From: Streptomyces marokkonensis
GTDB taxonomy: Bacteria > Actinomycetota > Actinomycetes > Streptomycetales > Streptomycetaceae
Length of the DNA stretch: 64,000 bases
Direction: 5' to 3'
NCBI RefSeq assembly: GCF_008312835.1
Contig: NZ_VSKS01000003.1
Span: 124,001-188,000, forward strand
The stretch's first letter is position 1; every line of letters begins with the position of its first letter. Positions 9,405 through 17,955 of the stretch are shown piece after piece. The position numbers and the translations under genes are program-made. Under the pieces are notes generated by a model. That model was given only the letters and a program-made list of their open reading frames with translations, ran no database searches and had not been told where the DNA came from.

Positions 9405-10124
9405 TCACTCCTCGCCGGCGAGCGTCAGCGAGCGGAGCTTCTGGCCGGCGTACCAGGTGGCCAGCACGGTGACGGAGGCGAGCAGGACCGTCGCGGTCGT
9501 CAGGCTCACGTCGGAGGTGACCAGGTCCCCGCCGGAGACCTTCTGCGCCACGGCCAGCGACCACTGCTGGACGCTCAGCGTGCGCGCGCCGGGCACCAGG
9601 GAGCCGAACAGCGCCTCCCACACCAGCGCGTAGACCAGCCCGAACACCACCGCGTGCCGTGAGACCGTGCCGAGCAGCAGGAAGAGCGCCGCGTACGCGA
9701 TGGAGGCGACCAGCGCGGCCACCGTGTAGGCGACGGCGACCTGCTGGCCGTTGCCGTTCAGGACGAATCCCGCGATCAGCGTGGGCACCGCGGAGAAGAC
9801 CATGGTGACGGCGACGGCGACGATCAGCTTGGTGTAGATGATCGTGGGCCGCTTGATCGGCTTGGACAGCAGGTACACCACCGAGCCGTCGTCGATCTCG
9901 GGGCCGATCGCGCCGGTGCCCGCGATGACACCGATGATCGGCACCATGGTGGCGAGCGCGAATCCGCCGAGGACGTCGGCCGCGGTCTGGTCGTCGGCGC
10001 CGCTCAGGGCGCGCACCGCCAGAGAGATCGCGATCAGCAGCAGGGGCAGCGCGCCCAGGATGAGGGCCCGGCGGCGGCCGAGCAGGGCCCGGTAGGTGAG
10101 CCGGGCGACTGTGGGGTCGTACAT
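9405..10124 (-). CDS. ABC transporter permease (ABC-2 type)
   Basis: 239 residues with about six hydrophobic helices, no signal peptide, and the layout of ABC-2 exporter permeases. It is the last gene of a four-gene minus-strand operon (ATPase, permease, ATPase, permease) and lies nine bases downstream of its ATPase partner. Together the two would form a simple exporter of unknown cargo. No motif points to antibiotic, lipid or sodium export. Confidence 0.8.
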   Translation of the reverse strand: MYDPTVARLTYRALLGRRRALILGALPLLLIAISLAVRALSGADDQTAADVLGGFALATMVPIIGVIAGTGAIGPEIDDGSVVYLLSKPIKRPTIIYTKLIVAVAVTMVFSAVPTLIAGFVLNGNGQQVAVAYTVAALVASIAYAALFLLLGTVSRHAVVFGLVYALVWEALFGSLVPGARTLSVQQWSLAVAQKVSGGDLVTSDVSLTTATVLLASVTVLATWYAGQKLRSLTLAGEE

Positions 10125-10133
10125 CAGGGCCTC

Positions 10134-11045
10134 CTACGCCGCGACCAGGTACGAGAACACGGACTCGAGGGACTCGTCGGACGGCGAGACCGTGAGCAGC
10201 CGGATGCCGTGGTCGCGCGCGACCTTCGGCAGCAGGGACGTGAAGCGGCCGAAGTCGACGGCCTGGATGCGCAGGGCGCCTTCCGCCACGTCCACCTCGA
10301 TGCCGGACGTCGACGGGTCGGCGATCAGCGCGGCCGCGAGCGCGCGGTCGTCGCTGGAGCGCACCAGGTAGCGGTGCGGACGGTCGGTCATCAGGCGGCG
10401 GATCCTGCGGAAGTCACCGCTGGCCGCGTGCCGGCCGGCGACGACGACCTCGATGTGCCAGGCGAGCTGCTCGACCTCTTCGAGGATGTGGGACGAGAAC
10501 AGCACGGTGCGGCCCTCGTCGCCCATGCGCCGCAGCAGGTCCATCAGCTGCATGCGCTGCCGCGGGTCCATGCCGTTGAACGGTTCGTCCAGCAGCAGCA
10601 GTGACGGCTCGTGCACCAGGGCCGAGGCCATCTTCACGCGCTGCCGCATGCCCTTGGAGTACGTGGCGATCTTGCGGTCCTGCGCGTACTCCATCTCGAC
10701 CGTGGCCAGCGCCTTCTGGGCGGCCTTGGCTCCCAGGCCGTGGAGCTCGGCGTTGGCCAGGACGAATTCGCGGCCGGTGAGGAAGTCGTACATCGCCTCG
10801 CGCTCGGGGACGATGCCGATGTGCTTGTAGATGGCCTCGTTGCGCCACACCTGCTGTCCGTCGAGGGTGACGGTGCCGGTGGAGGGGGCGAGGAAGCCGC
10901 CCATCATGTTGATGAGGGTGGACTTCCCGGCGCCGTTGGGTCCGAGCAGGCCGGTGACGCCGGGGCCGATGGTCATGGTGATGTCGTTGACGGCGACCAC
11001 GTTGCCGAACCAGCGGGACACGTGGTCGATGTTGAGCGTGGTCAC
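10134..11045 (-). CDS. ABC transporter ATP-binding protein
   Basis: 303 residues from GTG 11045, overlapping the upstream permease stop by four bases (GTGA). It has all ABC ATPase motifs: Walker A GPNGAGKST, signature YSKGMRQRVKMA, Walker B LLLLDEPFNGMD and the switch-His region (SSHILEEVEQL). It falls in the drug-resistance/ABC-2 exporter type with a short C-terminal extension (about residues 220-303), and probably powers the permease at 9405-10124. An open frame continues upstream of the chosen start but overlaps the neighbouring permease and lacks family similarity. Confidence 0.88.
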   Translation of the reverse strand: MTTLNIDHVSRWFGNVVAVNDITMTIGPGVTGLLGPNGAGKSTLINMMGGFLAPSTGTVTLDGQQVWRNEAIYKHIGIVPEREAMYDFLTGREFVLANAELHGLGAKAAQKALATVEMEYAQDRKIATYSKGMRQRVKMASALVHEPSLLLLDEPFNGMDPRQRMQLMDLLRRMGDEGRTVLFSSHILEEVEQLAWHIEVVVAGRHAASGDFRRIRRLMTDRPHRYLVRSSDDRALAAALIADPSTSGIEVDVAEGALRIQAVDFGRFTSLLPKVARDHGIRLLTVSPSDESLESVFSYLVAA

Positions 11046-11959
11046 AGTCCCACCTTCTTGTAGCGGCGCACCAGGAGGCCGTAGCTCGCGGCGATCAGGC
11101 CGAGGCTGAGGAGGACGTAGACGACGCCCTCGGCGTTGCCCGGGCCCACCCCGCCGGGGAAGGCGGAGCTCGCGCCCAGGAAGGCGGACTGGACACCGTC
11201 GATGAGGGTGATCGGGGAGAACAGGCCGATCCAGGCGATGGCGTCGCCGCCGCTGCCCTGGGCGTCGGCGATCGCCTGGAGCGTGGAGACGGCGCCGTAC
11301 GAGATGGTGAGCACGGCGATCACGGCCGCGATGCCGAAGCCGCGGCGCGGGGTGACCGACGCGATGACCAGGCCGATGCCGGCGAAGAGCAGTGAGAGCA
11401 GTGCCACGGAGACGAGTCCCTGTGCGAATCCCTTGGTCTGGTCGGAGAAGTCGAGCTTGGCCAGCAGCGCGCCGATGTACAGGACCAGCAGGGGGGCCGC
11501 GGTGAGGATGAACAGGGCCGAGGCCAGCGCGGCGAACTTGGCGCGCACGTAGTCGGTGGTCTCGATGGGCCGTGAGAAGTACAGCGGCACGGTCTTGAAG
11601 CGCAGGTCGCGCGAGACGGACTGGGGCGCCTGCGAGGCGACGTACAGGCTGATGACGGCCTGCATGACGATCGCGTAGCGCGTGTAGTCGAGGGGCAGGT
11701 CGTTCGCCTTCGTGGCGACCGCGACGGCCACCATGATGGCGGCGGGGACGCACATCACCACGAACAGCAGCATCGGCAGCACCTTGGACTTCACCGAGCG
11801 GCCGAGGCCGTAGGAGCCGCGCAGGGACTGCGAGTACAGCGACAGCCGCGCGTAGCCGCGGCCCAGGCGGGGGCCGTCGTAGGAGCGGTAGCCGATGTTG
11901 TGGATACGGGTGTCACCCGGTGCAGTGGCTGGTGTCTGCATGGACTGCTCAGCTGCCAT
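11042..11959 (-). CDS. ABC transporter permease (ABC-2 type)
   Basis: 305 residues. ATG 11959 (MAAEQSMQTP) is chosen because it overlaps the end of the upstream ATPase gene by eleven bases and fits operon coupling; an in-frame start ten codons earlier lies deeper in that gene. After about 60 cytoplasmic residues there are six membrane helices (MLLFVVMCVPAAIMVAVAVA is the first). It pairs with the ATPase at 11949-12917. The two exporter modules differ enough in sequence to be separate systems, or two halves of a heterodimeric exporter; the sequence does not settle this. Confidence 0.8.
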   Translation of the reverse strand: MAAEQSMQTPATAPGDTRIHNIGYRSYDGPRLGRGYARLSLYSQSLRGSYGLGRSVKSKVLPMLLFVVMCVPAAIMVAVAVATKANDLPLDYTRYAIVMQAVISLYVASQAPQSVSRDLRFKTVPLYFSRPIETTDYVRAKFAALASALFILTAAPLLVLYIGALLAKLDFSDQTKGFAQGLVSVALLSLLFAGIGLVIASVTPRRGFGIAAVIAVLTISYGAVSTLQAIADAQGSGGDAIAWIGLFSPITLIDGVQSAFLGASSAFPGGVGPGNAEGVVYVLLSLGLIAASYGLLVRRYKKVGL

Positions 11960-12917
11960 GGCCGACCGCCTCCTTCCGCTCCTCGTCACTGTTCTTGAAG
12001 ACCTCGGAGATGTGGTGCCGGCGCTGTTCCATGCGCACCAGGCCGAGGCCGAGGTCCGCGATGACGTCGCGGACCAGGTCGTACGTCTCCTCGCCCTGGG
12101 CGGTGAGCAGCAGGACGTGTCCGGCGCCCGGCAGTCCGCTGCCGTCCTCGACGCCCACCCCGCGCGCGTGCAGCGCCTCGCGCACCGCGCGGGTGCCGTC
12201 CGGGTGCTCGTCGGTGTCGGTGACCTCGATGGCGAGGGTCGTGGTGGTCTGGGTGAAGTCCGTGGTGGAGCTGGAGCGCAGCAGTTTGCCGCCGTCGACG
12301 ACGACGACGTGGTCGCAGGTGCGTTCCAGTTCGCCCAGCAGGTGGGAGGTGACCAGGACGGAGATGCCGAAGTCGGTGTGGATCCGGCGGATCAGGCCGA
12401 GCATCTCGTCGCGGCCGACCGGGTCGAGGCCGTTGGTCGGCTCGTCGAGGAAGACCAGCTGGGGGTCGTGCACGAGGGCCTGCGCGAGTTTCACGCGCTG
12501 CTTCATGCCGGTCGAGTAGCCGCCGATGGGGCGGTAGCGCTCCTCGTACAGACCGACGTGGCGCAGGGTGTCGGCCGTGCGCTCCCGTGCGGCGGTGGGC
12601 GGCAGGCCGGACATGCGTGCCATGTGGACGACGAACTCGGTGGCCGAGACGTCCGGCGGCAGGCAGTCGTGTTCCGGCATGTAGCCGACCCGCTCGCGGA
12701 TGGCGGCGCCCTTGGTGGCGACGTCGAGGCCGAGCACCTCGGCGCGGCCCTCGGTGGCGGGGGACAGACCCAGCAGGATCTTGATCAGTGTGGACTTGCC
12801 GGCTCCATTGGCTCCGACGAGTCCGGTCACACCGGGCCCGACGTCCACGGAGAGCCGGTCAAGCGCGGTCACCCTGGGGAACCGCTTGCTCAGGCTTTCG
12901 GTCGCGATCACAGTCAC
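11949..12917 (-). CDS. ABC transporter ATP-binding protein, first gene of exporter operon
   Basis: 322 residues with Walker A GANGAGKST, signature YSTGMKQRVKLA and Walker B LVFLDEPTNGLD. GTG 12917 (VTVIATESL) is preferred: no Shine-Dalgarno precedes it, but TAACGT ends seven bases upstream, the arrangement of a leaderless transcript as at serS. The C-terminal ~90 residues extend past the core ATPase fold, as in ABC-2 exporters. It leads the operon running down to 9405 and is divergent from the EphD-like gene across about 165 bases. Confidence 0.86.
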   Translation of the reverse strand: MTVIATESLSKRFPRVTALDRLSVDVGPGVTGLVGANGAGKSTLIKILLGLSPATEGRAEVLGLDVATKGAAIRERVGYMPEHDCLPPDVSATEFVVHMARMSGLPPTAARERTADTLRHVGLYEERYRPIGGYSTGMKQRVKLAQALVHDPQLVFLDEPTNGLDPVGRDEMLGLIRRIHTDFGISVLVTSHLLGELERTCDHVVVVDGGKLLRSSSTTDFTQTTTTLAIEVTDTDEHPDGTRAVREALHARGVGVEDGSGLPGAGHVLLLTAQGEETYDLVRDVIADLGLGLVRMEQRRHHISEVFKNSDEERKEAVGHGS

Positions 12918-13046
12918 GTCCCAGACGTTAGTGACCCGTACCACTCGGGTCGTCAGACCGGAGAGCCGTCTTGGGGTCCCCCTGGAGTCGTACGGCCCCG
13001 TAAGGGGACCCCTGCCTGAGAGTTATGCACAGGACCCGGGGCACTG

Positions 13047-13075
13047 TTGACGAACTCTCTAACAACTGTCACATT
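13047..13075 (+). promoter_or_regulatory. Predicted promoter of a leaderless mRNA
   Basis: TTGACG (13047-13052), a 17-base spacer and CACATT (13070-13075) form a housekeeping-sigma-like promoter. The GTG start of the next gene follows seven bases later with no ribosome-binding site. This is why TTG 13047, which is also in frame, is read as the -35 box and not the start codon. Confidence 0.5.
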
Positions 13076-13082
13076 CGCCGGT

Positions 13083-14840
13083 GTGACGGCATGGAGCGGG
13101 GCGCGCGAGCGCCGGGTGCGTACGGGCGGGGTCGAGCTGTGCGTCGCCGAGCTGGGCGACCCCGGGCGGCCGACGGTCGTCCTGGTGCACGGCTACCCGG
13201 ACAGCAAGGAGGTGTGGTCCGGGGTCGCGCACCGGCTGGCCGGCCGTTTCCATGTCGTGGCGTACGACGTGCGGGGCCACGGCCGGTCCACGGCGCCGCG
13301 TCCGTTGCGCGGGGGGTTCACCCTGGAGAAGCTGACCGACGACTTCCTGGCCGTCGTCGACGCGGTCAGCCCGGACCGGCCCGTGCACCTGGTGGGGCAC
13401 GACTGGGGCTCGGTGCAGTCCTGGGAGTTCGTGACGGTCGGGCGCGCCGCGGGGCGGATCGCGTCCTTCACCTCGATGTCGGGCCCCTCCCTCGACCACT
13501 TCGGGCACTGGATCGGCCGCCGGGTGAAGCGGCCGACCCCGCGCCGCGTCGGCCAGCTGCTGGGCCAGGGCGCCAAGTCCTGGTACGTGTACCTGCTGCA
13601 CACGCCCGTGCTGCCGGAACGTGCCTGGCGCGGTCCGCTCGGCAAGGCCTGGCCGCGGATCCTGGAGCGCCTGGAGAAGGTGCCCGCCGACGGCTACCCG
13701 ACCTCGTCCCTGCCCTCGGACGCGGCACACGGCGCCTGGCTCTACCGGGACAACGTGCGGCGGCGGCTGCGCAGCCCGCGCGCGGACGCCTACGCGCACG
13801 CGCCCGTGCAGCTCATCACGCCGCTGGACGACAGGTTCCTCTCCCAGCGGCTCTCCGAGGACCTGGAGCAGTGGGCCCCGCGGCTGACCCGGCGGACCCT
13901 GCCGGCCGGGCACTGGGTGCCGCGCAACCGCCCCGACCAGCTGGCTGTGTGGATCTCCGACTTCGTGACGTCCGTGGAGGCGGGCCGGGCGGAGGTACCG
14001 GCTCCGGGCCGGCACGCCGACCGGTTCGGTGGGCAGCTGGTCCTGGTCACGGGAGCGGGCAGCGGCATCGGGCGGGCCACCGCGCTCGCGTTCGCGGAGG
14101 CAGGGGCGCGCGTGCTTGCGGTCGACCGGGACGCGGAGGCCGCGGCCCGCACCGCGGCGGAGGCGCGTCGTCGCGGCGCGGCGGCGGCCTGGGCGGAGAC
14201 GGCGGACGTGTCCGACGAGCGGGCCATGGAGAAGCTGGCCGGGCGGGTCACCACCGAGCACGGCGTGGTGGACGTCCTGGTGAACAACGCGGGCATCGGA
14301 CTGGGCGGCTCCTTCTTCGACACCACCACGGAGGACTGGAAGAAGGTCCTCGACGTCAACCTGTGGGGTGTGATCCACGGCTGCCGGCTCTTCGGGGGGC
14401 GGATGGCCGAGCGCGGTCAGGGCGGCCACATCGTGAATGTCGCCTCGGCGGCGGCTTTCCAGCCGTCCAGGGCGCTGCCCGCCTACAGCACGTCGAAGGC
14501 GGCGGTGCTGATGCTGAGCGAGTGCCTGCGCGCGGAGCTGGCGGGGCGCGGGATCGGCGTCTCGGCGGTGTGCCCCGGATTCGTCAACACCGCCATCACC
14601 TCCACCGCGCGGTTCGCGGGCGTGGACGCCGAGGAGGAGCGGCGCCTGCAGAAGCGCGCGGCACGCCTGTACGGGCTGCGCAACTACCCGCCGGAGAAGG
14701 TCGCCGCCGCGATCCTGCGGGCGGTGGTGCGTGACGAGGCGGTGGTGCCGGTCACCCCGGAGGCGCGGACGGCGTACGTCCTGTCGCGGTGGATGCCGGG
14801 TGCGCTGCGGAGGATCGCGCGGGTGAAGCCGCCGGTGTGA
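13083..14840 (+). CDS. EphD-like fusion: alpha/beta hydrolase (epoxide-hydrolase type) plus short-chain dehydrogenase
   Basis: 585 residues, two enzymes in one chain. Residues ~15-300 are an alpha/beta hydrolase: HGYPDS oxyanion loop, nucleophile Asp107 in GHDWGS (Asp is typical of epoxide hydrolases, not esterases), and a likely catalytic His in AGHWVP. Residues ~315-560 are an SDR: TGAGSGIG cofactor loop, NNAGIG, catalytic Ser in NVASAAA, and Tyr468/Lys472 in AYSTSK. The same domain order occurs in mycobacterial EphD, linked there to mycolic acid metabolism. Streptomyces lacks mycolates, so the substrate here is unknown. GTG 13083 is favoured as a leaderless start. Confidence 0.85.
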   Translation: MTAWSGARERRVRTGGVELCVAELGDPGRPTVVLVHGYPDSKEVWSGVAHRLAGRFHVVAYDVRGHGRSTAPRPLRGGFTLEKLTDDFLAVVDAVSPDRPVHLVGHDWGSVQSWEFVTVGRAAGRIASFTSMSGPSLDHFGHWIGRRVKRPTPRRVGQLLGQGAKSWYVYLLHTPVLPERAWRGPLGKAWPRILERLEKVPADGYPTSSLPSDAAHGAWLYRDNVRRRLRSPRADAYAHAPVQLITPLDDRFLSQRLSEDLEQWAPRLTRRTLPAGHWVPRNRPDQLAVWISDFVTSVEAGRAEVPAPGRHADRFGGQLVLVTGAGSGIGRATALAFAEAGARVLAVDRDAEAAARTAAEARRRGAAAAWAETADVSDERAMEKLAGRVTTEHGVVDVLVNNAGIGLGGSFFDTTTEDWKKVLDVNLWGVIHGCRLFGGRMAERGQGGHIVNVASAAAFQPSRALPAYSTSKAAVLMLSECLRAELAGRGIGVSAVCPGFVNTAITSTARFAGVDAEEERRLQKRAARLYGLRNYPPEKVAAAILRAVVRDEAVVPVTPEARTAYVLSRWMPGALRRIARVKPPV

Positions 14841-14890
14841 GGCTGTCGGTGAGCGAGGAAGCCGGTGTTCGAGCGACCATGCGAGGGAGG

Positions 14891-14944
14891 TTGTCCACAG
14901 CGAAGCCAATTCCCCTGTGGATAAGCGCACTTGGCTGTGGATCA
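14891..14944. promoter_or_regulatory. Trio of DnaA-box-like sites upstream of kptA
   Basis: TTGTCCACA at 14891-14899 (+), TTATCCACA at 14916-14924 (-) and TGATCCACA at 14936-14944 (-), within 54 bases. The first two match the Streptomyces DnaA consensus exactly and the third differs at one variable position. They lie in the 160-base gap between the EphD-like gene and kptA, overlapping the likely kptA promoter. Confidence 0.6.
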
Positions 14945-15000
14945 AACCTGCGGAGCAAATTCGATCGCGTGATACGCGTCTCTCCCGGCAGTCTGAACAG

Positions 15001-15558
15001 ATGGACGAAAGACGCACCGTCAAGGTGTCGAAGTACCTCGCGAGGCACCTGCGCCATCAGCCCGGCCGGATCGGGCTCACCCTCGACGACGGCGGCTGGG
15101 TCGAGATCGAGGCGCTGATCGCCGCGGCGTCCGCGCACGGTTTCCGGTTCACCCGGGAGGAGCTGGACCACGTCGTCGCCACCAACGACAAGCGGCGCTT
15201 CGCCGTCGAGGGCACCCGGATCCGCGCCAGCCAGGGACACAGCGTCGAGGTGGATCTCGGACTGCCGACGGCCACCCCGCCGGCGTACCTGTACCACGGC
15301 ACCGTCGCCGGGAACCTGGACGCGATCCGCGCCGAAGGGCTGCGGCCCATGAACCGGCACGCCGTGCACCTCTCCGCCGACCGCGAGACGGCGACCCGTG
15401 TCGGCGCCCGCCGGGGGCGCCCGGTCGTACTGTCCGTGGACGCGGGTGCCATGCACCGCGACGGCTGTGTCTTCCACCTCAGCGCGAACGGCGTGTGGCT
15501 GACGCAAGCCGTACCGAGCCGGTACCTGCGTTTCCCCGGCAGTCACCGAGGAGCATGA
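15001..15558 (+). CDS. kptA: RNA 2'-phosphotransferase (KptA/Tpt1 family)
   Basis: 185 residues from ATG 15001. The KptA/Tpt1 fold is recognised by SKYLARHLRHQP near the N-terminus (winged-helix part), the conserved YHGT, and HLSADRETATRVGARRG, which supplies the Arg/His set for NAD binding. Eukaryotic Tpt1 removes the 2'-phosphate left by tRNA splicing, transferring it to NAD. Bacteria lack that splicing route, so the natural substrate (2'-phosphorylated RNA or an ADP-ribosylation reaction) is unclear. Its stop overlaps the next possible start, suggesting a two-gene unit. Confidence 0.9.
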   Translation: MDERRTVKVSKYLARHLRHQPGRIGLTLDDGGWVEIEALIAAASAHGFRFTREELDHVVATNDKRRFAVEGTRIRASQGHSVEVDLGLPTATPPAYLYHGTVAGNLDAIRAEGLRPMNRHAVHLSADRETATRVGARRGRPVVLSVDAGAMHRDGCVFHLSANGVWLTQAVPSRYLRFPGSHRGA

Positions 15559-15566
15559 TCGGAGGT

Positions 15567-16013
15567 ATGGACCACCTGCCCAGCACCGAGGCCGCCGTCA
15601 CCGCCCTCCGGGCGCTCGCCGACACGTACGGGCGTGAGATCGACGTCACCCATGACATCGGCGCGGACCAGACCTCGCGCCGCACCGCGGCGGGTGTCGG
15701 CGTCGCCGCCGACCCCGACGGTTCCCTCCCCCATGAGGCCCACGTCGAGTTCGGCGGTCTGCCCCGGGTGAGCGTGCGGCTCTACCCGGAGGACGACGCG
15801 CTGATCGACGTCGAGGGCGTGGAGTGCCCCGACATCCCCCGCGACGACGTGCCGGCGTTTCTGCGCTCCCTGTTCGACGGGCTGGCCCACGTCAGGGCTC
15901 GCCGTTTTCCTCCCGGCTACTTCCTGATCGTGCCGCTGCCGGGAGACCGGACGCACAAGGAATTCATCCCCATGATCGTCCTCACCCCCTGGCTGAGCGC
16001 ACGGGTGCGGTGA
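15567..16013 (+). CDS. Conserved hypothetical protein of unknown function
   Basis: 148 residues, not assigned to a family. ATG 15567 directly follows GGAGGT (too close for ideal spacing); ATG 15555, overlapping the kptA stop, is the alternative start and adds four residues. The protein is acidic, without signal peptide or membrane helices. It has a helical N-terminus ([17 protein letters not shown]), a beta-rich centre ([19 protein letters not shown]) and a C-terminal segment [20 protein letters not shown]. Codon bias is normal for the genome. Close linkage to kptA may mean shared transcription, but gives no function. Confidence 0.75.
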   Translation: MDHLPSTEAAVTALRALADTYGREIDVTHDIGADQTSRRTAAGVGVAADPDGSLPHEAHVEFGGLPRVSVRLYPEDDALIDVEGVECPDIPRDDVPAFLRSLFDGLAHVRARRFPPGYFLIVPLPGDRTHKEFIPMIVLTPWLSARVR

Positions 16014-16032
16014 TCGGGGCGCGTGCGCGGAC

Positions 16033-16046
16033 GTTTCACGTGAAAC
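16033..16046. other. parS site (exact core), intergenic
   Basis: GTTTCACGTGAAAC, perfect 14-bp palindrome with C on both flanks. It lies 27 bases upstream of the luciferase-like gene and 19 bases after the preceding stop, so it may overlap the downstream promoter region. Confidence 0.88.
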
Positions 16047-16072
16047 CCGCGGCGCCGCATAGGCTCGGGGAC

Positions 16073-16975
16073 ATGAGCCTGCGCCTGAGCACCGTGATCC
16101 TCCCCCATCGCCGCTGGCACGAGGGCAGCCGTTCGGCATGGACGCGCGCCGAGGAACTCGGCTTCCACACGGGGTACACCTACGACCACCTGTCCTGGCG
16201 CAGCTTCCGGGACGGCCCGTGGTTCGGCGCCGTCCCGACCCTGACCGCCGCCGCGGCCGTCACCGACCGGATGCGCCTGGGCACGCTCGTGACCTCGCCG
16301 AACTTCCGGCACCCGGTCACCCTCGCGAAGGAACTCATCTCCCTCGACGACATCTCCGGCGGCCGTGTGACGCTCGGGATCGGTGCGGGCGGCACCGGCT
16401 TCGACGCAACCGCGCTCGGCCAGGAGCCGTGGACCCCGCGTGAGCGCGCCGACCGCTTCGCCGAGTTCGTGCCGCTGCTCGACCGGCTGCTCACCGAGGA
16501 CTGCGTGTCGTACGAGGGGGACTTCTACGCGGCGCACGAAGCGCGCAACATCCCGGGCTGTGTACAGCGGCCCCGGCTGCCGTTCGCGGTGGCGGCCACC
16601 GGGCCGCGCGGGCTGCGGCTCGCGGCACGCCACGGGCAGGCGTGGGTGACCACGGGCGACCCCAGGCTGTACGAGAACGGCACGCCCGAACAGTCGGTTC
16701 AGGCCATTCGCGGCCAGGCCGAGAAGCTGGCCGACGCCTGCGCCGAACTCGGCCGGGACGTGACCGGACTGGACAAGATCCTGCTCACCGGATTCACCCC
16801 CGACCGGGGCCGTCCGCTGAAGTCCCTGGACGCCTTCGTCGACTTCGCGGGCCGTCACGTCGAGCTGGGCTTCACCGAGATCGTGGTCCACTGGCCGATC
16901 CCGGACTCGGACTTCGCCGCGGACCAGAAGGTCTTCGAACGGATCGCCATGGAGGCACCGGCACAGCTGCGGTGA
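16073..16975 (+). CDS. LLM-class flavin-dependent oxidoreductase
   Basis: 300 residues from ATG 16073 (CGGGG six bases upstream). It has the luciferase-like monooxygenase TIM-barrel layout: the N-terminal strand LRLSTVILP, a TLVTSP... strand, a conserved [14 protein letters not shown] segment that contributes to the F420/FMN site, and [20 protein letters not shown] in the second half. Such enzymes use FMNH2 or F420 to oxidise or reduce organic substrates; which cofactor is used cannot be decided. It has no biosynthetic neighbours and looks like a stand-alone gene just behind a parS site. Confidence 0.85.
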   Translation: MSLRLSTVILPHRRWHEGSRSAWTRAEELGFHTGYTYDHLSWRSFRDGPWFGAVPTLTAAAAVTDRMRLGTLVTSPNFRHPVTLAKELISLDDISGGRVTLGIGAGGTGFDATALGQEPWTPRERADRFAEFVPLLDRLLTEDCVSYEGDFYAAHEARNIPGCVQRPRLPFAVAATGPRGLRLAARHGQAWVTTGDPRLYENGTPEQSVQAIRGQAEKLADACAELGRDVTGLDKILLTGFTPDRGRPLKSLDAFVDFAGRHVELGFTEIVVHWPIPDSDFAADQKVFERIAMEAPAQLR

Positions 16976-17081
16976 CCACGGCGCTCCCCGCGGTGGGACA
17001 AACGCCCCTGGTGACGGCGGTAACCACTCAGATGTGCGCAGTCCCGCACGGTCGTGCAGGCATATGCGGGACAATGGCCGG

Positions 17082-17951
17082 GTGACCTCAGCGACCCGAC
17101 AGCCCGAGACCCCGGCAGCCGCCACCCCACCGCGGCTCATCGCCACCGACCTCGACGGCACCCTGCTGCGCGACGACAAGTCGGTGTCACCGCGCACGAT
17201 CGCCGCGCTGGCCGCCGCCGAGGAGGCGGGCGTCGAGGTCTTCTTCGTCACCGGCCGCCCGGCCCGCTGGATGGACGTCGTCAGCGAGCACGTCCACGGC
17301 CACGGACTCGCCATCTGCGGCAACGGCGCGGCCGTCGTCGACCTGCACGGCGGCCCGGGCACACACCGCTTCGTGAAGGTGCGCGAGCTGCCCCGCAAGA
17401 ACGCGCTGCACGCCGTGCAGCTGCTGCGCGAGGCCGCCCCCGGCACGGTGTACGCCGTCGAGCAGACCTTCGGCTTCCACCAGGAGCCCACGTACCCGAA
17501 ACTGCACATGGAGATCCCGGACGCCCTCGCTCCCGCCGAGGACCTGCTGGCTCCGGACTCCCACACCGCCGGCGAACCGGTGCTGAAGATCCTCGCCTAC
17601 CATCCGGAACTCGAGCCCGACGCCTTCCTCACCCTGGCCCGGATCGCCATCGGCGACCGCGCCAACGTCACGCGCTCCAGTCCCAGCGCCCTGCTGGAGA
17701 TCAGCGGCCCGGAGGTGTCCAAGGCCAGCACGCTCGCCCTGTGCTGTGCCGAGCGCGGTATCTCCCACGAGGAGGTCGTCGCCTTCGGGGACATGCCGAA
17801 CGACGTCGAGATGCTGACCTGGGCGGGCCGCTCCTACGCGATGGGCAACGCCCACCCGGACGTGCTCGCCGCCGCCTCGGGCCACACGGTCGCCAACAAC
17901 GACGACGGCGTGGCCGTGGTGATCGAGCGGCTGCTGGAGGGGCGGCTGTAG
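17082..17951 (+). CDS. HAD-superfamily (Cof-type, subclass IIB) phosphatase
   Basis: 289 residues. Motifs: [10 protein letters not shown] with nucleophile Asp, VTGRP, and [10 protein letters not shown]. The organisation matches the HAD enzyme at 8269-9072, to which it is a clear paralogue, and the substrate is equally unknown. GTG 17082 is taken as the start because GACAAT ends six bases upstream with no Shine-Dalgarno, giving a leaderless message. The gene converges on the M23 peptidase, with only four bases between their ends. Confidence 0.84.
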   Translation: MTSATRQPETPAAATPPRLIATDLDGTLLRDDKSVSPRTIAALAAAEEAGVEVFFVTGRPARWMDVVSEHVHGHGLAICGNGAAVVDLHGGPGTHRFVKVRELPRKNALHAVQLLREAAPGTVYAVEQTFGFHQEPTYPKLHMEIPDALAPAEDLLAPDSHTAGEPVLKILAYHPELEPDAFLTLARIAIGDRANVTRSSPSALLEISGPEVSKASTLALCCAERGISHEEVVAFGDMPNDVEMLTWAGRSYAMGNAHPDVLAAASGHTVANNDDGVAVVIERLLEGRL

Positions 17952-17955
17952 CCGC

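Noticed and set aside
13047-13082. Upstream TTG start (13047) for the EphD-like gene
   Set aside because: The TTGACG is better explained as the -35 box of a promoter whose -10 (CACATT) precedes GTG 13083.
16033-16046. CACGTG palindromes read as E-box or generic dyads
   Set aside because: The full conserved 14-mer recurs eight times near the expected oriC, which points to ParB and not to a local repressor.
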